Part shown: positions 34,613 through 46,414 of the stretch, piece after piece
Layout of the letters: every line of letters begins with the position of its first letter
How positions within the stretch are numbered: position 1 is the first letter of the stretch
The notes under the pieces: generated by a model
Seen by the model: only the letters and a program-made list of their open reading frames with translations
The model's database searches: none
Told to the model about the DNA's origin: nothing
Made by a program: the position numbers and the translations under genes
DNA from: Triplophysa rosa
Taxonomy: Eukaryota > Chordata > Actinopteri > Cypriniformes > Nemacheilidae
DNA: 64,000 nt
Reading direction: 5' to 3'
Assembly (NCBI RefSeq): GCF_024868665.1
Contig: NC_079914.1
Location: 543,423 to 607,422, forward strand

Positions 34613-35080
34613 CATTGCCTGTGGCTGAATCCGAAATCCATACTCAAGGAGTAGGTACTTAATTTCAGTAGGTATGTACTCAACGTGGCTAAATGGGTAC
34701 GTACTGTTTTCCCTGAATGGGTGTAGTATGAATGCGATCGGCCGTTGTCTGCCATATTGATGATTTATTTGACTTTTTAATGGCGGGGAGCAAATTACGT
34801 TTGTGGTGCATATCCGCCACCTACTGTACTGGAGTGTACATGGGCCAGAGATTAAACATTCGACGTAATAACAAGCGCAACAACTTAAGTTATTAGAGAC
34901 AGGTGCATTAACCTCAGTAATGCTATAACTTTACCTTCCATGAGTTTTCCCAGCATTTGCAACATGTTTGTAATGCCTTCACAAAGAGACGTCGGGCAGC
35001 TGCTCGACGATCTCGCCTCAGGAGAGCACTGCTGATTTTATTGTCAAGGAATATAAGTATTATTGCTTATAAATTAAGTC
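34613..35080. other. Intron sequence with PIF-like repeat fragment
   Basis: GGCTGAATCCGAAATCCATAC at 34623 is a common fish repeat end. The segment 34957-35060 translates to a short Arg-rich stretch without further support. Confidence 0.3.
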
Positions 35081-36603
35081 TAAGGACATCACAGAACCCT
35101 TACTGGACCTCCTGCAGTTTGCCTACAGAGCAAACAGGTCTGTTGAGGATGCAGTTAACATGGGGCTGCATTTTGTCCTGAAACATCTGGATAGACCAGG
35201 GACCTATGTGAGGATCCTGTTTGTGGACTTCAGCTCCGCTTTCCGCTTTCAACACCGTCATCCCATCACTGCTCCAGACAAAGTTAACCCAGCTATCTGT
35301 TCCTGGCTCTATCTGTCAGTGGATCACCAGCTTTCTGACAGACAGGCAGCAGTTAGTGAGAATGGGGAAACTCACATCCAGCACCCGCACAATCAGCACT
35401 GGCGCCCCCCAGGGGTGCGTTCTCTCCCCACTGTTCTTCTCCCTGTACACAAATGACTGCACTGCCCAGGACCCTTCTGTCAGACTTCTGAAGTTCGCAG
35501 ACGACACCACACTCATTGGCCTCATCCAGGATGGTGATGAGTGTGCATACAGACAGGAGGCTGAGCAGCTGGCTGTCTGGTGCAGTCATAACAACTTGGA
35601 GCTGAACACGCTTAAAACAGTGGAGAGGATTGTGGACTTCAGGAGAAACCCCCCTGCACTCCCCCCTCTCACCATCATGAACAGCACTGTGGCAGCAGTG
35701 GAGTCATTCAGGTTCCTGGGCACCACCATCTCTCAGAACCTGAAGTGGGACAATCACATTGGCTCCATCGCTAAAAAAGCCCAGCAAAGGTTGTACTTCT
35801 TACATCAGCTGAAGAAGTTCAACCTACCACAAACTCTATTAAAACAGTCTTACTCAGCTGTCATAGAGTCTGTCCTCTGCACATCCATCACTGTCTGGTT
35901 TGGCTCAGCCACAAAGTCAGACATCAGAAGACTACAGAGGACGGTTCGGACTGCTGAGAAGATCATTGGTGCTCTCCTGCCCACCCTCCAAGAACTGTAT
36001 ACATCCAGAGTGAGGAAATGGGCTCAGAAAATCACCCTGGACCTCTCACATCCAAGCCATCATCTCTTCACAATGCTGCTGTCTGGTTGGCGCTACAGAG
36101 CACTGAACACCAAAACAACCAGACACAAAAACAGCTTCTTCCCTCAGGCCATCTACCTCTTGAACAGTTAAATGTCTTTACACACCGTGCAATTAACAAC
36201 TCTGTGCAATAATAATTAAGTGCAATATTAATTATATCCTCCAGATAATACACTATCTATTTTTTATACAACTTTTTCTGTAAATTATATTTCATTCATT
36301 CTGCTGTATATAGCACATACCTTGTACTACAATAGTCTATTCTTATTTTTTACTTGTACATATTTACATACATACATAGCTTTACTCGTTATATCTTTAT
36401 CTTATGTTTATTGTATTTCTTAATTTTTTATACCCATAGGCCCTTATTTACATCATTGTGTACTGTATTCTATTGTGTTATGGTCTCTGTGTACTGTTGT
36501 TGCTGTTTCTGTGTTCTGGATGCTCCTGTCACCAAAACAAATTCCTTGTATGTGCAAACATACTTGGCAATAAAGCTCTTTCTGATTCTGATTCTGATTC
36601 TGA
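35081..36603 (+). mobile_element. CR1/L2/Rex1-group LINE, second copy
   Basis: Same family as 2492-3666 but longer at the 5' side, starting within RT (LLQFAYRANRSVEDAV). It ends in CAATAAAGCTCTTTCTGATT followed by TTCTGA repeats (to 36603). Its last 145 bases (from 36459) belong to the 2,334-bp tandem duplication. Confidence 0.85.
35221..36171 (+). pseudogene. LINE reverse transcriptase, C-terminal part
   Basis: The open frame runs from just after motif A to a TAA stop at 36169-36171. It includes WITSFLTDRQQLV, GAPQGCVLSP, FADD (at about residue 90) and the C-terminal LINE region. Upstream, the VDFSSAF motif (catalytic Asp) lies in a different frame at about 35214-35240, where CCGCTTT is duplicated, so a small insertion broke the frame. 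Endonuclease is absent. Confidence 0.8.
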
Positions 36604-37556
36604 AGTCTACCCTAGAAGTGCATTGCTAGCCCACACCTACACTTGTGCACAATATTATTGATAAGTGCTGACCAATACTTATACATTTTTTTCCTGAAAA
36701 GTTATATTGTATTAAAATAAGCTACTAAATGTAATTGTATTGCCATATGCCATCTATGCATTAATACAGACTACAAAAATGTGAATGCATACTGTACGTT
36801 TTCAGTGAAGCAATGACATAATGCATGAAGTAATGTAACATGTTTTATTTACAGAAAACTATAGAATAAACATGAATAAAAAATATGTAAATTTGATGTA
36901 AGAAAATAAATTAATTTAATAATTATAAATACATATACAAGTAAACATCACATAAATCAAAGCTTTGTGGGACATACTGGCAGAAAAGGAAACAGGAAGT
37001 ACCACGTTGCTATGACAACATGTTGCACTCGCACACCTGTCTAATTAATTAAAATGATTTCTACATGATTTAAGAGGTAAAAAGTTGGTTACTTTCTACC
37101 CTAAACAATGCCAAAAGAGTTAAACAAAAAATTTAATTTAAAATTTTTGACTTACTGTTTCAAAACGTTTAAAAATCACTAAACACTTGTAAACCTATTT
37201 ACTACATATGCCTGCTAAGATTAAAAAACGTGACACAAATTGTAAACTGTTAACATCTGTCGCTGGGTGCTTCAGAATATGGGCGTAACCGGTAAGCCAT
37301 CTGGGAATTTCTCACCTACTCTTTTATGAATACTGATGATTCAGACATACTACGTATATTGTTTTCTCTTACTATATAGTAGGTAAGTAGGCATATTCGG
37401 ACACAACATTAGTATACACACGTCCAAATCTCGTGATAAATAATGCACCAGCCGGGAATTTCTCGCCTACTGTTTTATGAAGACCGAGGTTTCGGACATA
37501 CTATTCGTTCGCCTACTGCTTTTAGACAGTATGCGATTTCGCATTCAGCCTGTGTC

Positions 37557-38613
37557 TAGGGTTGGGAATCGAAATTCGATTCCAATTCTGGAATCGGATC
37601 CATAAGAAAGGAATCGGATCCCTTTAAAAAAAAAATCTATTCCACTTAACGATTCCGGACCGCACGGTCACATAATTTTCACGTCATCTGTCAAGACCTG
37701 AGTCACCTGACCTGACATAGCCATCTGTGAGGACATTCCGCTCAAATACTAAAAGTCAGTTCACACGATGGACCGTGGCAGGTGCACTAAAGTGTGGCTG
37801 CATTTTGCGAAATCACAAAAAGACAAAGCTAAGTGTAATTATTGTGACAAACTATTATGCTGCAAGACGGGTGTCATCAGCAATATGGCAAAGCATCGTA
37901 TCGAATTACAAGAATGCACCGTGTTTGATGCGTTGCGCATCCCAAGTGCCCACACTTCATTAGCCGCTGATGACACTAGTGCGGGGACAATGCCGGAGCC
38001 ATGCGCACATCAATGTTACGTAATTTTTTTGCGCAATAAAATCATCCTACCTGTTTATTTTATACTGCTACGGGAATCTGATAATGTATTTCCGTAGTTA
38101 AATCATTCTACATATTTATTTAATACTGGTAGTACAATATAATAGGGTATTGCGCTGTAAATTAATCCTACATGTTTATTTTGTGCTGGTAGGGAAATTT
38201 GACACGGTATTTATGCTGTACACTTATTTTATGTGTTTATTTTAAGCTGGTAGGACTATCTGACAGGGTATTTTGCATTGTAAAATCATCCTACCTGTTT
38301 ATTTTGCTGATGTGGTTTAGATTATATTAAGTTTTGCCCTGCGGTAGGAAAATCTGACAGGGTAGGACAATTCGACAGAACACCGGCACATGATGCTACA
38401 CGTGAGACCCAATTCTCCCTCGCTTCGAAAGGAAGGCTCACACAGTGTTTAGCTGTAACTAATGGCACAAAATAAATATTTTTGATCTTGCTTGACTTTT
38501 ATTGCTTTTTCACCGCTTTGGAATCGAAACTAAGAATCGTTAGGAATCGGAATCGATAAGCAGAATCGAATTTGGAATCGGAATCGATAAATTTGAAAAG
38601 ATGCCCAATCCTA
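37557..38613 (+). mobile_element. Non-autonomous hAT element with BED-finger fragment, copy 1
   Basis: Terminal inverted repeats TAGGGTTGGGAATC and (reverse complement) TAGGATTGGGCATC, flanked by an exact 8-bp duplication CCTGTGTC (37549-37556 and 38614-38621). Subterminal GGAATCG repeats lie at both ends. The 8-bp duplication and BED finger place it in hAT. The catalytic transposase domains are missing. Confidence 0.88.
37768..38097 (+). pseudogene. BED-type zinc finger, hAT transposase N-terminus, truncated
   Basis: 109 residues starting MDRGRCTKVWLHFAK. VWLHF, C23-x2-C26 (CNYC) and a following His (MAKH) form the BED pattern, though the second zinc His is not obvious. After about residue 85 the frame runs into non-coding sequence. 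BED fingers bind transposon ends. Confidence 0.7.
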
Positions 38614-39890
38614 CCTGTGTCCCAAATGACATACTATGTGCACTATAACGTGTCTGTTCCTTTGGGACTGTTTGTTCGTCCTGGCCTGCAGGGGTCGCTC
38701 TTCTCCTGCCAGGTGCCTTCAGATAGACCACATTATGGACTCTGGTCGCTCCAGGCCTGTAGAGGTCAACATTGCCTCCTTCTACATCTCATTGTACTGT
38801 ATTCTATTGTGTTATGGTCTCTGTGTACTGTTGTTGCTGTTTCTGTGTTCTGGATGCTCCTGTCACCAAAACAAATTCCTTGTATGTGCAAACATACTTG
38901 GCAATAAAGCTCTTTCTGATTCTGATTCTGATTCTGAAGTCTACCCTAGAAGTGCATTGCTAGCCCACACCTACACTTGTGCACAATATTATTGATAAGT
39001 GCTGACCAATACTTATACATTTTTTTCCTGAAAAGTTATATTGTATTAAAATAAGCTACTAAATGTAATTGTATTGCCATATGCCATCTATGCATTAATA
39101 CAGACTACAAAAATGTGAATGCATACTGTACGTTTTCAGTGAAGCAATGACATAATGCATGAAGTAATGTAACATGTTTTATTTACAGAAAACTATAGAA
39201 TAAACATGAATAAAAAATATGTAAATTTGATGTAAGAAAATAAATTAATTTAATAATTATAAATACATATACAAGTAAACATCACATAAATCAAAGCTTT
39301 GTGGGACATACTGGCAGAAAAGGAAACAGGAAGTACCACGTTGCTATGACAACATGTTGCACTCGCACACCTGTCTAATTAATTAAAATGATTTCTACAT
39401 GATTTAAGAGGTAAAAAGTTGGTTACTTTCTACCCTAAACAATGCCAAAAGAGTTAAACAAAAAATTTAATTTAAAATTTTTGACTTACTGTTTCAAAAC
39501 GTTTAAAAATCACTAAACACTTGTAAACCTATTTACTACATATGCCTGCTAAGATTAAAAAACGTGACACAAATTGTAAACTGTTAACATCTGTCGCTGG
39601 GTGCTTCAGAATATGGGCGTAACCGGTAAGCCATCTGGGAATTTCTCACCTACTCTTTTATGAATACTGATGATTCAGACATACTACGTATATTGTTTTC
39701 TCTTACTATATAGTAGGTAAGTAGGCATATTCGGACACAACATTAGTATACACACGTCCAAATCTCGTGATAAATAATGCACCAGCCGGGAATTTCTCGC
39801 CTACTGTTTTATGAAGACCGAGGTTTCGGACATACTATTCGTTCGCCTACTGCTTTTAGACAGTATGCGATTTCGCATTCAGCCTGTGTC

Positions 39891-40947
39891 TAGGGTTGGG
39901 AATCGAAATTCGATTCCAATTCTGGAATCGGATCCATAAGAAAGGAATCGGATCCCTTTAAAAAAAAAATCTATTCCACTTAACGATTCCGGACCGCACG
40001 GTCACATAATTTTCACGTCATCTGTCAAGACCTGAGTCACCTGACCTGACATAGCCATCTGTGAGGACATTCCGCTCAAATACTAAAAGTCAGTTCACAC
40101 GATGGACCGTGGCAGGTGCACTAAAGTGTGGCTGCATTTTGCGAAATCACAAAAAGACAAAGCTAAGTGTAATTATTGTGACAAACTATTATGCTGCAAG
40201 ACGGGTGTCATCAGCAATATGGCAAAGCATCGTATCGAATTACAAGAATGCACCGTGTTTGATGCGTTGCGCATCCCAAGTGCCCACACTTCATTAGCCG
40301 CTGATGACACTAGTGCGGGGACAATGCCGGAGCCATGCGCACATCAATGTTACGTAATTTTTTTGCGCAATAAAATCATCCTACCTGTTTATTTTATACT
40401 GCTACGGGAATCTGATAATGTATTTCCGTAGTTAAATCATTCTACATATTTATTTAATACTGGTAGTACAATATAATAGGGTATTGCGCTGTAAATTAAT
40501 CCTACATGTTTATTTTGTGCTGGTAGGGAAATTTGACACGGTATTTATGCTGTACACTTATTTTATGTGTTTATTTTAAGCTGGTAGGACTATCTGACAG
40601 GGTATTTTGCATTGTAAAATCATCCTACCTGTTTATTTTGCTGATGTGGTTTAGATTATATTAAGTTTTGCCCTGCGGTAGGAAAATCTGACAGGGTAGG
40701 ACAATTCGACAGAACACCGGCACATGATGCTACACGTGAGACCCAATTCTCCCTCGCTTCGAAAGGAAGGCTCACACAGTGTTTAGCTGTAACTAATGGC
40801 ACAAAATAAATATTTTTGATCTTGCTTGACTTTTATTGCTTTTTCACCGCTTTGGAATCGAAACTAAGAATCGTTAGGAATCGGAATCGATAAGCAGAAT
40901 CGAATTTGGAATCGGAATCGATAAATTTGAAAAGATGCCCAATCCTA
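39891..40947 (+). mobile_element. Non-autonomous hAT element with BED-finger fragment, copy 2
   Basis: Duplicate of 37557-38613 with the same termini and CCTGTGTC flanks. It arose by the tandem duplication, not by a second transposition, because the flanks are duplicated too. Confidence 0.88.
40102..40431 (+). pseudogene. BED-type zinc finger fragment, duplicate
   Basis: Identical in translation to the fragment at 37768-38097. Confidence 0.7.
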
Positions 40948-40977
40948 CCTGTGTCCCAAATGACATACTATGTGCAC

Positions 40978-41516
40978 TATAACGTGNTCTGTTCCTTTGG
41001 GACTGTTTGTTCGTCCTGGCCTGCAGGGGTCGCTCTTCTCCTGCCAGGTGCCTTCAGATAGACCACATTATGGACTCTGGTCGCTCCAGGCCTGTAGAGG
41101 TCAACATTGCCTCCTTCTACATCTCATCATTACCGGATTGTCTACACCTGTGTTTGACCCTTTATAAGTCTGTTTGTTCCCTGCCTTTTTTGTTCAGTCT
41201 TGATCCGTTTACCCCTCGTTTCCTGTTGTGAGCAGTATGGTGTTAAGTGTTATACTTGTGTTGAGTTTTTTAGACCCCTGAGTCTACCTTTTTGTTACTC
41301 TGTTTTTTGGAAGCACGGCTTACCAAGTTTGTTTTGAACTTTAATTATTTTTTGTCTATTAATTAAAGTTTTTTCCATTTCTGATGACTTACGCCTCTGG
41401 ACCATCTATCTTCTGCAATTGGGTTTAAAGCCCTTGGAACTAGCTCAGTGAGCTACACCTCAAATATTGAATGCCAGGGACCTGGGTTTGATCCCCTCTC
41501 CAGGCAACCCATCACA
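40978..41516 (+). repeat. gypsy 5' LTR
   Basis: Begins TATAACGTGTCTG (with the N) and ends CATCACA. It matches 45877-46414. The 5' end is not the usual TG, judged from the shared boundary and target duplication. The last 80 bases have a tRNA-like A and B box. Confidence 0.8.
41430..41506 (+). other. tRNA-like module in the gypsy LTR
   Basis: TAGCTCAGTGAG (41441-41452) matches a pol III A box and GGTTTGATCCC (41485-41495) a B box, at normal tRNA spacing. CCCTTGG at the left and CCAGGC at the right can pair partly like an acceptor stem. It is repeated at 46328-46404. It is not a functional tRNA gene: the anticodon arm is degenerate. Confidence 0.55.
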
Positions 41517-41529
41517 GCAAGACTGAACC

Positions 41530-42493
41530 ATGGAATCCAACCCAGCAGAAGAACCCCAACCCAGTGCCGAAGGTATCTTTGCTGCGCTGTCTGAGCAGGC
41601 TATGGCCATTCAGCGACACGATCAAGCCCTCTCTGAGATTCTCAGACTTCTCAACCCACAGCCCCAAGCCGCAACACACCAAGAACTCCTACAGTCTCCT
41701 AGACCCCATCTTGAACTTACCAGCTCCGGAACGGTTTGATGGCAACCCTGAGAGATGTAGGGGGTTTCTCACTCAGTGCACTTTGGCCTTTCAGCTCCAA
41801 CCAAGCAGTTTAACTACAGAAAGTAGCAAGGTGGCCTACATTTTAACCCTTCTTACGGGAAAGGCGCTCGACTGGGCCTCAGCCTTGTGGGATCAGAAGT
41901 CTCCACTCACCATTAACTGCCAACTCTTCATCGAAGAGATGAGGAGAGTATTTCAACATCCTAGTTGCAGGGGTGATGTGGATCATCGTCTGTTGAACCT
42001 CTCTCAAGGAACCCAAAGCGCCGCAGAGCTTGCTATTGAGTTTCGCACTCTGGCGGCCGAGAGTGGCTGGGATCAACCGGCCCTTAAGGCCATCTTCCAT
42101 CACGCCTTATCTCCCAAACTTAAGGACGAGTTGGCTTTCCGAGACCCTGCACCTAATCTCGAGTCTCTCATAGATGTGGCTATCTGGGTTGACCATCGCC
42201 TCAAGGAACATAATCTGGAACGACTGCGGGAGATCGATTCACCCCAAGCTAACCCGAGGGTGTTTTCCCCTTCCCCGGGGGACTTAGAAGAACCTATGCA
42301 GCTAGGTGGAACCCAGATATCTCAGGCCGAACGTAGTCAAAGGATGAGAGAGAGATGCTGCCTCTATTGTGACAAACCTGGCCACTTTCGCACAGACTGT
42401 CCTGAGTTGTCGGGAAAAGTCAGGCCTCGTCCTGGAGCAGGGAGGCCAGGGCGAGAATCGGAGTTATCCCTGGGCCTACGTCCTCAGGTCTAA
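41530..42493 (+). pseudogene. gypsy gag, frameshifted
   Basis: The start ATG at 41530 gives MESNPAEEPQ and an N-terminal region open to 41739. Between about 41680 and 41715 continuity moves to another frame, which carries the capsid-like region (PERFDGNPERCRGFLTQC, ALDWASALWD) and a CCHC zinc knuckle (CLYCDKPGHFRTDC) and ends at 42493. Gag forms the particle and binds RNA. A single-base indel therefore splits the gene. Confidence 0.8.
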
Positions 42494-45400
42494 TAGTCCA
42501 AGCCACTATCACCCAAGGTCAAAGAGACCATCTTGTTCGGGCTTTTGTGGACTCTGTTGCCTTAGGAAATTTTATGGACCTAAGGTTGGCCCAGAGTCTA
42601 GCTATTGTTTCAGAGACTCTCCAGGAACCCCTTTGTATCACGGCTGTCGACGGCAGTCCGTTGGGGTCAGGTCGTGTTACCCAATGCACTCCACTCCTCC
42701 AATTACAGATAGGGAATCACCAAGAGTGGATACAATTTTTTCTGATTCATACCCCCAAACTCCCCATAATCCTTGGCTTCCCATGGTTGATCGCTCACAA
42801 TCCTCACTTAGACTGGTCTCAAGGAGTCATCAGAGAGTGGGGAACCAACTGCCAGACCTCAGGTACTGCTTCCTGCTATCCATCTGAGCCACTTAAGACT
42901 TTCCAACTGCCCCCTTTTTTTAACCAGATGGGCATACCCCACACCAGACCTGAGACTTCCCGCACAGAGATCATGGCCGTTCCCAGACTCGAACCTGTCC
43001 CCACTAAGCCCCCCACTCCCGAGTTATCCCGAGTTCCCCCCGAATATTCAGATCTCCTCGAAGTCTTCAGTAAAGCCCATGTTGCCACATTACTCCCACA
43101 TAGAACATATGACTGCTCCATCGAGCTTATGCAAGGAACTTACCCATCCCGTGGAAGACTCTACTCCCTCTCTGGTCCCGAGAGGACAGCCATGGACAAG
43201 TACCTCAAGGAGGCCCTGGATAGTGGGTTTATTCGTCCCTCCATGTCACCGGCTGGGGCCGGTTTTTTCTTTGTTGAAAAGAAGGATGGGAATCTCCGAC
43301 CTTGTATCGACTATCGGAACCTTAACAGCATCACCATCAAGAATCGCTACCCTCTCCCCCTCATGACCACGGCCTTCGAGGTCCTGCAGGGTGCCACTAT
43401 CTTTACCAAGCTTGACCTCAGGAATGCCTATCATCTGGTCAGAATCAGAGAGGGGGACGAGTGGAAGACGGCGTTCAATACACCTAACGGTCACTACGAG
43501 TACCGGGCTATGCCGTTTGGTTTGGTGAACACTCCAGCTGTTTTTCAGTGCCTTATTAATGATGTTCTCAGGGAAATGCTTAATCGTTCAGTTTTCGTGT
43601 ATCTAGATGACATTTTGATTTTCTCCCGGAACCACGAGGAACATGTGCAACATGTCAGACGGGTCCTTACCCAACTGTTGAAACACAAACTCTTCGTTAA
43701 GCTCGAGAAGAGCGAATTCCATGTTCCTTCGGTCTCATTTCTCGGCTTCTGGGTTTTCAAGGGGAGTCTTCAGATGGACCCTTGCAAGATTCAGGCAGTA
43801 TTGGATTGCCCCCAACCCAACTCAATCAAACAGGTACAACGCTTTCTGGGATTCTCTCATTTCTACAGGAGATTTATTCAAAATTTTAGTTCTGTTGCTG
43901 AGCCTCTAAATACTTTGACCAAGAAGTCTAACGGGCCATTCACATAGACAGACAGAGCCAATCAGGCTTTCAACTCCTTGAAGCAGCACTTCACATCGGC
44001 TCCTATACTGGTGCTCCCAGACCCAGAGTTACCCTTCGTTCTGGAGGTGGATGCCTCGGACGTGGGTGTAGGAGCCATATTGTCACAGAGAAGTAAGAAG
44101 ACTCACAAACTTCACCCTTGTGCTTTTTTTTCTCGTCGACTCAGCCCCACTCAGAGAATTTATGACATTGGAAACCGGGAGCTGCTTGCCGTTAAGATGG
44201 CATTGGAGGAGTGGAGGCATTGGCTGGAGGGGTCCAAACACCCGTTCCTCATCTGGACGGACCATCGTAATCTCACCTACATCCGAGACGCCAAGAGGTT
44301 AAATTCACGACAAGCCCGTTGGGCCCTCTTTTTTAACCGATTCAATTTCACTCTCTCCTATCGCCCAGGTTCAAAGAATCTCAAACCTGATGCCCTCTCA
44401 AGACAGTTTGACCCACCCGAGAAAGAGACCCATCCAGAAACCATCCTCCCCACCTCCAGGGTGCTAGCCTCCATCCAGTGGGACTTAGAAGAGGCTGTCA
44501 AAAGAGCCCAAAAGCATCAGCCCGATCCAGGTAATGGTCCTAGAGGGCGTCTCTTCGTTCCTGATCACTTACGTTCCAAGGTGCTGCAGTGGGCACACGC
44601 GTCCCCCTCCTCAGGTCATCCGGGGGCCACTAGAACCTGCGAGCTGCTCCAGAGGAAGTTCTGGTGGCCCAGGATACAGGCGGATGTTCGGACCTTTGTC
44701 TCCGCCTGCTGGGTGTGCGCTCAGAACAAGGAGCCTAGGAGCCGTCCTCAGGGCCTGCTGCACCCACTGCCCATTCCGAGACGTCCCTGGTCCCATATCT
44801 CTCTGGATTTCGTCACTGGGTTGCCGCAGTCTCAAGGTAACACTGTTATCCTAGTGGTGGTGGACATATTTTCCAAGACGTGTCGTCTTATACCCCTACC
44901 CAAACTCCCCACAGCTATACAAACTGCCGAAATCATGACGAGACACGTCTTTAGATTCCACGGCTTTCCCCAGGATATGGTCTCGGATCGTGGGCCACAG
45001 TTTACCTCCAAGATTCTGGAAGGCATTCGGTCAGCTCATAGGATCCTCTGTTAGTTTGTCATCCGGTTTTCACCCCCAATCGAACGGCCAGACCGAGAGA
45101 GTTAATCAGGACATTGAGAAGACACTGAGGTGTCTCGTGTCCAACAATTAGACCACCTGGACTCCTCGACTCATGTGGGCCGAGTTTGCACATAATACCC
45201 TGTACCACTCATTCTTACACATGGCTTCTTTTGAGTGCCTGTTTGGTTTCCCCCCTCTCTGTTTCCCGGACAGGAGCCAGAGGCAGAGGATCCAGCTGCC
45301 ACCCAGTTCGTCCGCAGATGTCAGTACTCCTGGCAGAGAGCAAGGGCGGCCCTCATTAAAGCAACCCAACAACAACAGAGGCAGGCTAACAAGCGTTGGA

Positions 45401-45864
45401 GAGTTGGTCCGATACTCCGCGTAGGGCAAAGAGTATGGCTCTCCACCCGAGATCTTCCCCTACGAGTGGAATCCCGCAAGCTGGCTCCTCGGTACATTGG
45501 CCCCTTTAAGATTACCAGGAAGGTCAACCCAGTCTCCTATCGACTCCTACTACCCAGGTCTATGAAGATTCATCCCACCTTTCATGTTTCTCGATTAAGA
45601 CCTGTTGTTTGTTCCACTGTGTCTCCTACCAGAAAGTCTCGGCCAGCACCCCGCATCATTGAGGGACAACCAGTTTTCACAGTTCATAGACTGCTGGATT
45701 GCCGACGGGTGCGTGGGAGAGTACAATATCTGGTCGACTGGGAAGGCTATGGACCGGAGGAACGAACCTGGATCCCTGCCCGGGATATCCTTGACCCGAC
45801 CCTCATCTCTGATTTTCATCAGACCAGAAGACACCATCAGGGGAACGTCAGGAGTCGTTCCTAG
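42494..45864 (+). pseudogene. gypsy pol: protease, RT, RNase H, integrase, chromodomain
   Basis: Most of it lies in one frame. The protease region has [10 protein letters not shown] where active gypsy proteases have DSG, so the flap-adjacent Gly is replaced by Val. RT has LDLRNAYH and YLDD (43600-43611). A TAG at 43945-43947 sits before RNase H ([22 protein letters not shown]). Integrase has the HHCC finger ([12 protein letters not shown]) and SDRGPQF. A frame change at about 45030 and a TAG near 45149 cut the last integrase part (FHPQSNGQTERVNQ). The final frame (45235-45864) ends with a chromodomain ([19 protein letters not shown]), which targets integration to marked chromatin. Confidence 0.85.
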
Positions 45865-45876
45865 GGAAGGGGCTTC

Positions 45877-46414
45877 TATAACGTGTCTGTTCCTTTGGGA
45901 CTGTTTGTTTGTCCTGGCCTGCAGGGGTCTCTCTTCTCCTGCCAGGTGCCTTCAGATAGACCACATTATGGACTCTGGTCGCTCCAGGCCTGTAGAGGTC
46001 AACATTGCCTCCTTCTACATCTCATCATTACCGGATTGTCTACACCTGTGTTTGACCCTTTATAAGTCTGTTTGTTCCCTGCCTTTTTTGTTCAGTCTTG
46101 ATCCGTTTACCCCTCGTTTCCTGTTGTGAGCAGTATGGTGTTAAGTGTTATACTTATGTTGAGTTTTTAGACCCCTGAGTCTACCTTTTTGTTACTCTGT
46201 TTTTTGGAAGCACGGCTTACCAAGTTTGTTTTGAACTTAAAAAAAAATTTGTCTATTAATTAAAGTTTTTTTCCATTTCTGATGACTTGCGCCTCTGGAC
46301 TATCTATCTTCTGCAATTGGGTTTAAAGCCCTTGGAACTAGCTCAGTGAGCTACACCTCAAATATTGAATGCCAGGGACCCAGGTTTGATCCCCTCTCCA
46401 GGCAACCCATCACA
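45877..46414 (+). repeat. gypsy 3' LTR
   Basis: Matches the 5' LTR with a few substitutions and a short A-run difference near 46240. It is followed by the TGCAC duplication. Confidence 0.85.

Larger units (their letters stand above)
36459..38792 (+). repeat. Tandem duplication, copy 1 (2,334 bp)
   Basis: By eye identical to 38793-41127 apart from an extra N in the second copy. It starts inside the LINE 3' UTR (TGTACTGTATTCTATTGTG), includes the LINE tail, a MITE, a whole BED-finger hAT element and the first roughly 145 bp of the gypsy LTR, and stops at CTACATCTCAT. Confidence 0.95.
38793..41127 (+). repeat. Tandem duplication, copy 2 (2,335 bp including one N)
   Basis: Direct repeat of 36459-38792 at an offset of 2,334 bases. 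The N at 40987 is an insertion relative to copy 1 (GTGNTCTG against GTGTCTG). Copy 2 continues into the full gypsy LTR, so this right-hand copy keeps the original junction. Confidence 0.95.
40978..46414 (+). mobile_element. Ty3/gypsy chromovirus-type LTR retrotransposon, decayed
   Basis: Two LTRs of about 538 bp (40978-41516 and 45877-46414) flank gag and a pol ordered protease, RT, RNase H, integrase, chromodomain. TGCAC precedes the left LTR (40973-40977) and follows the right LTR (46415-46419), a 5-bp target duplication. It inserted into a MITE whose halves are at 40948-40977 and from 46415. LTRs are about 97-99% alike by eye, yet frame changes and nonsense codons occur in gag, RNase H and integrase, so this copy cannot act on its own. 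Confidence 0.92.
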
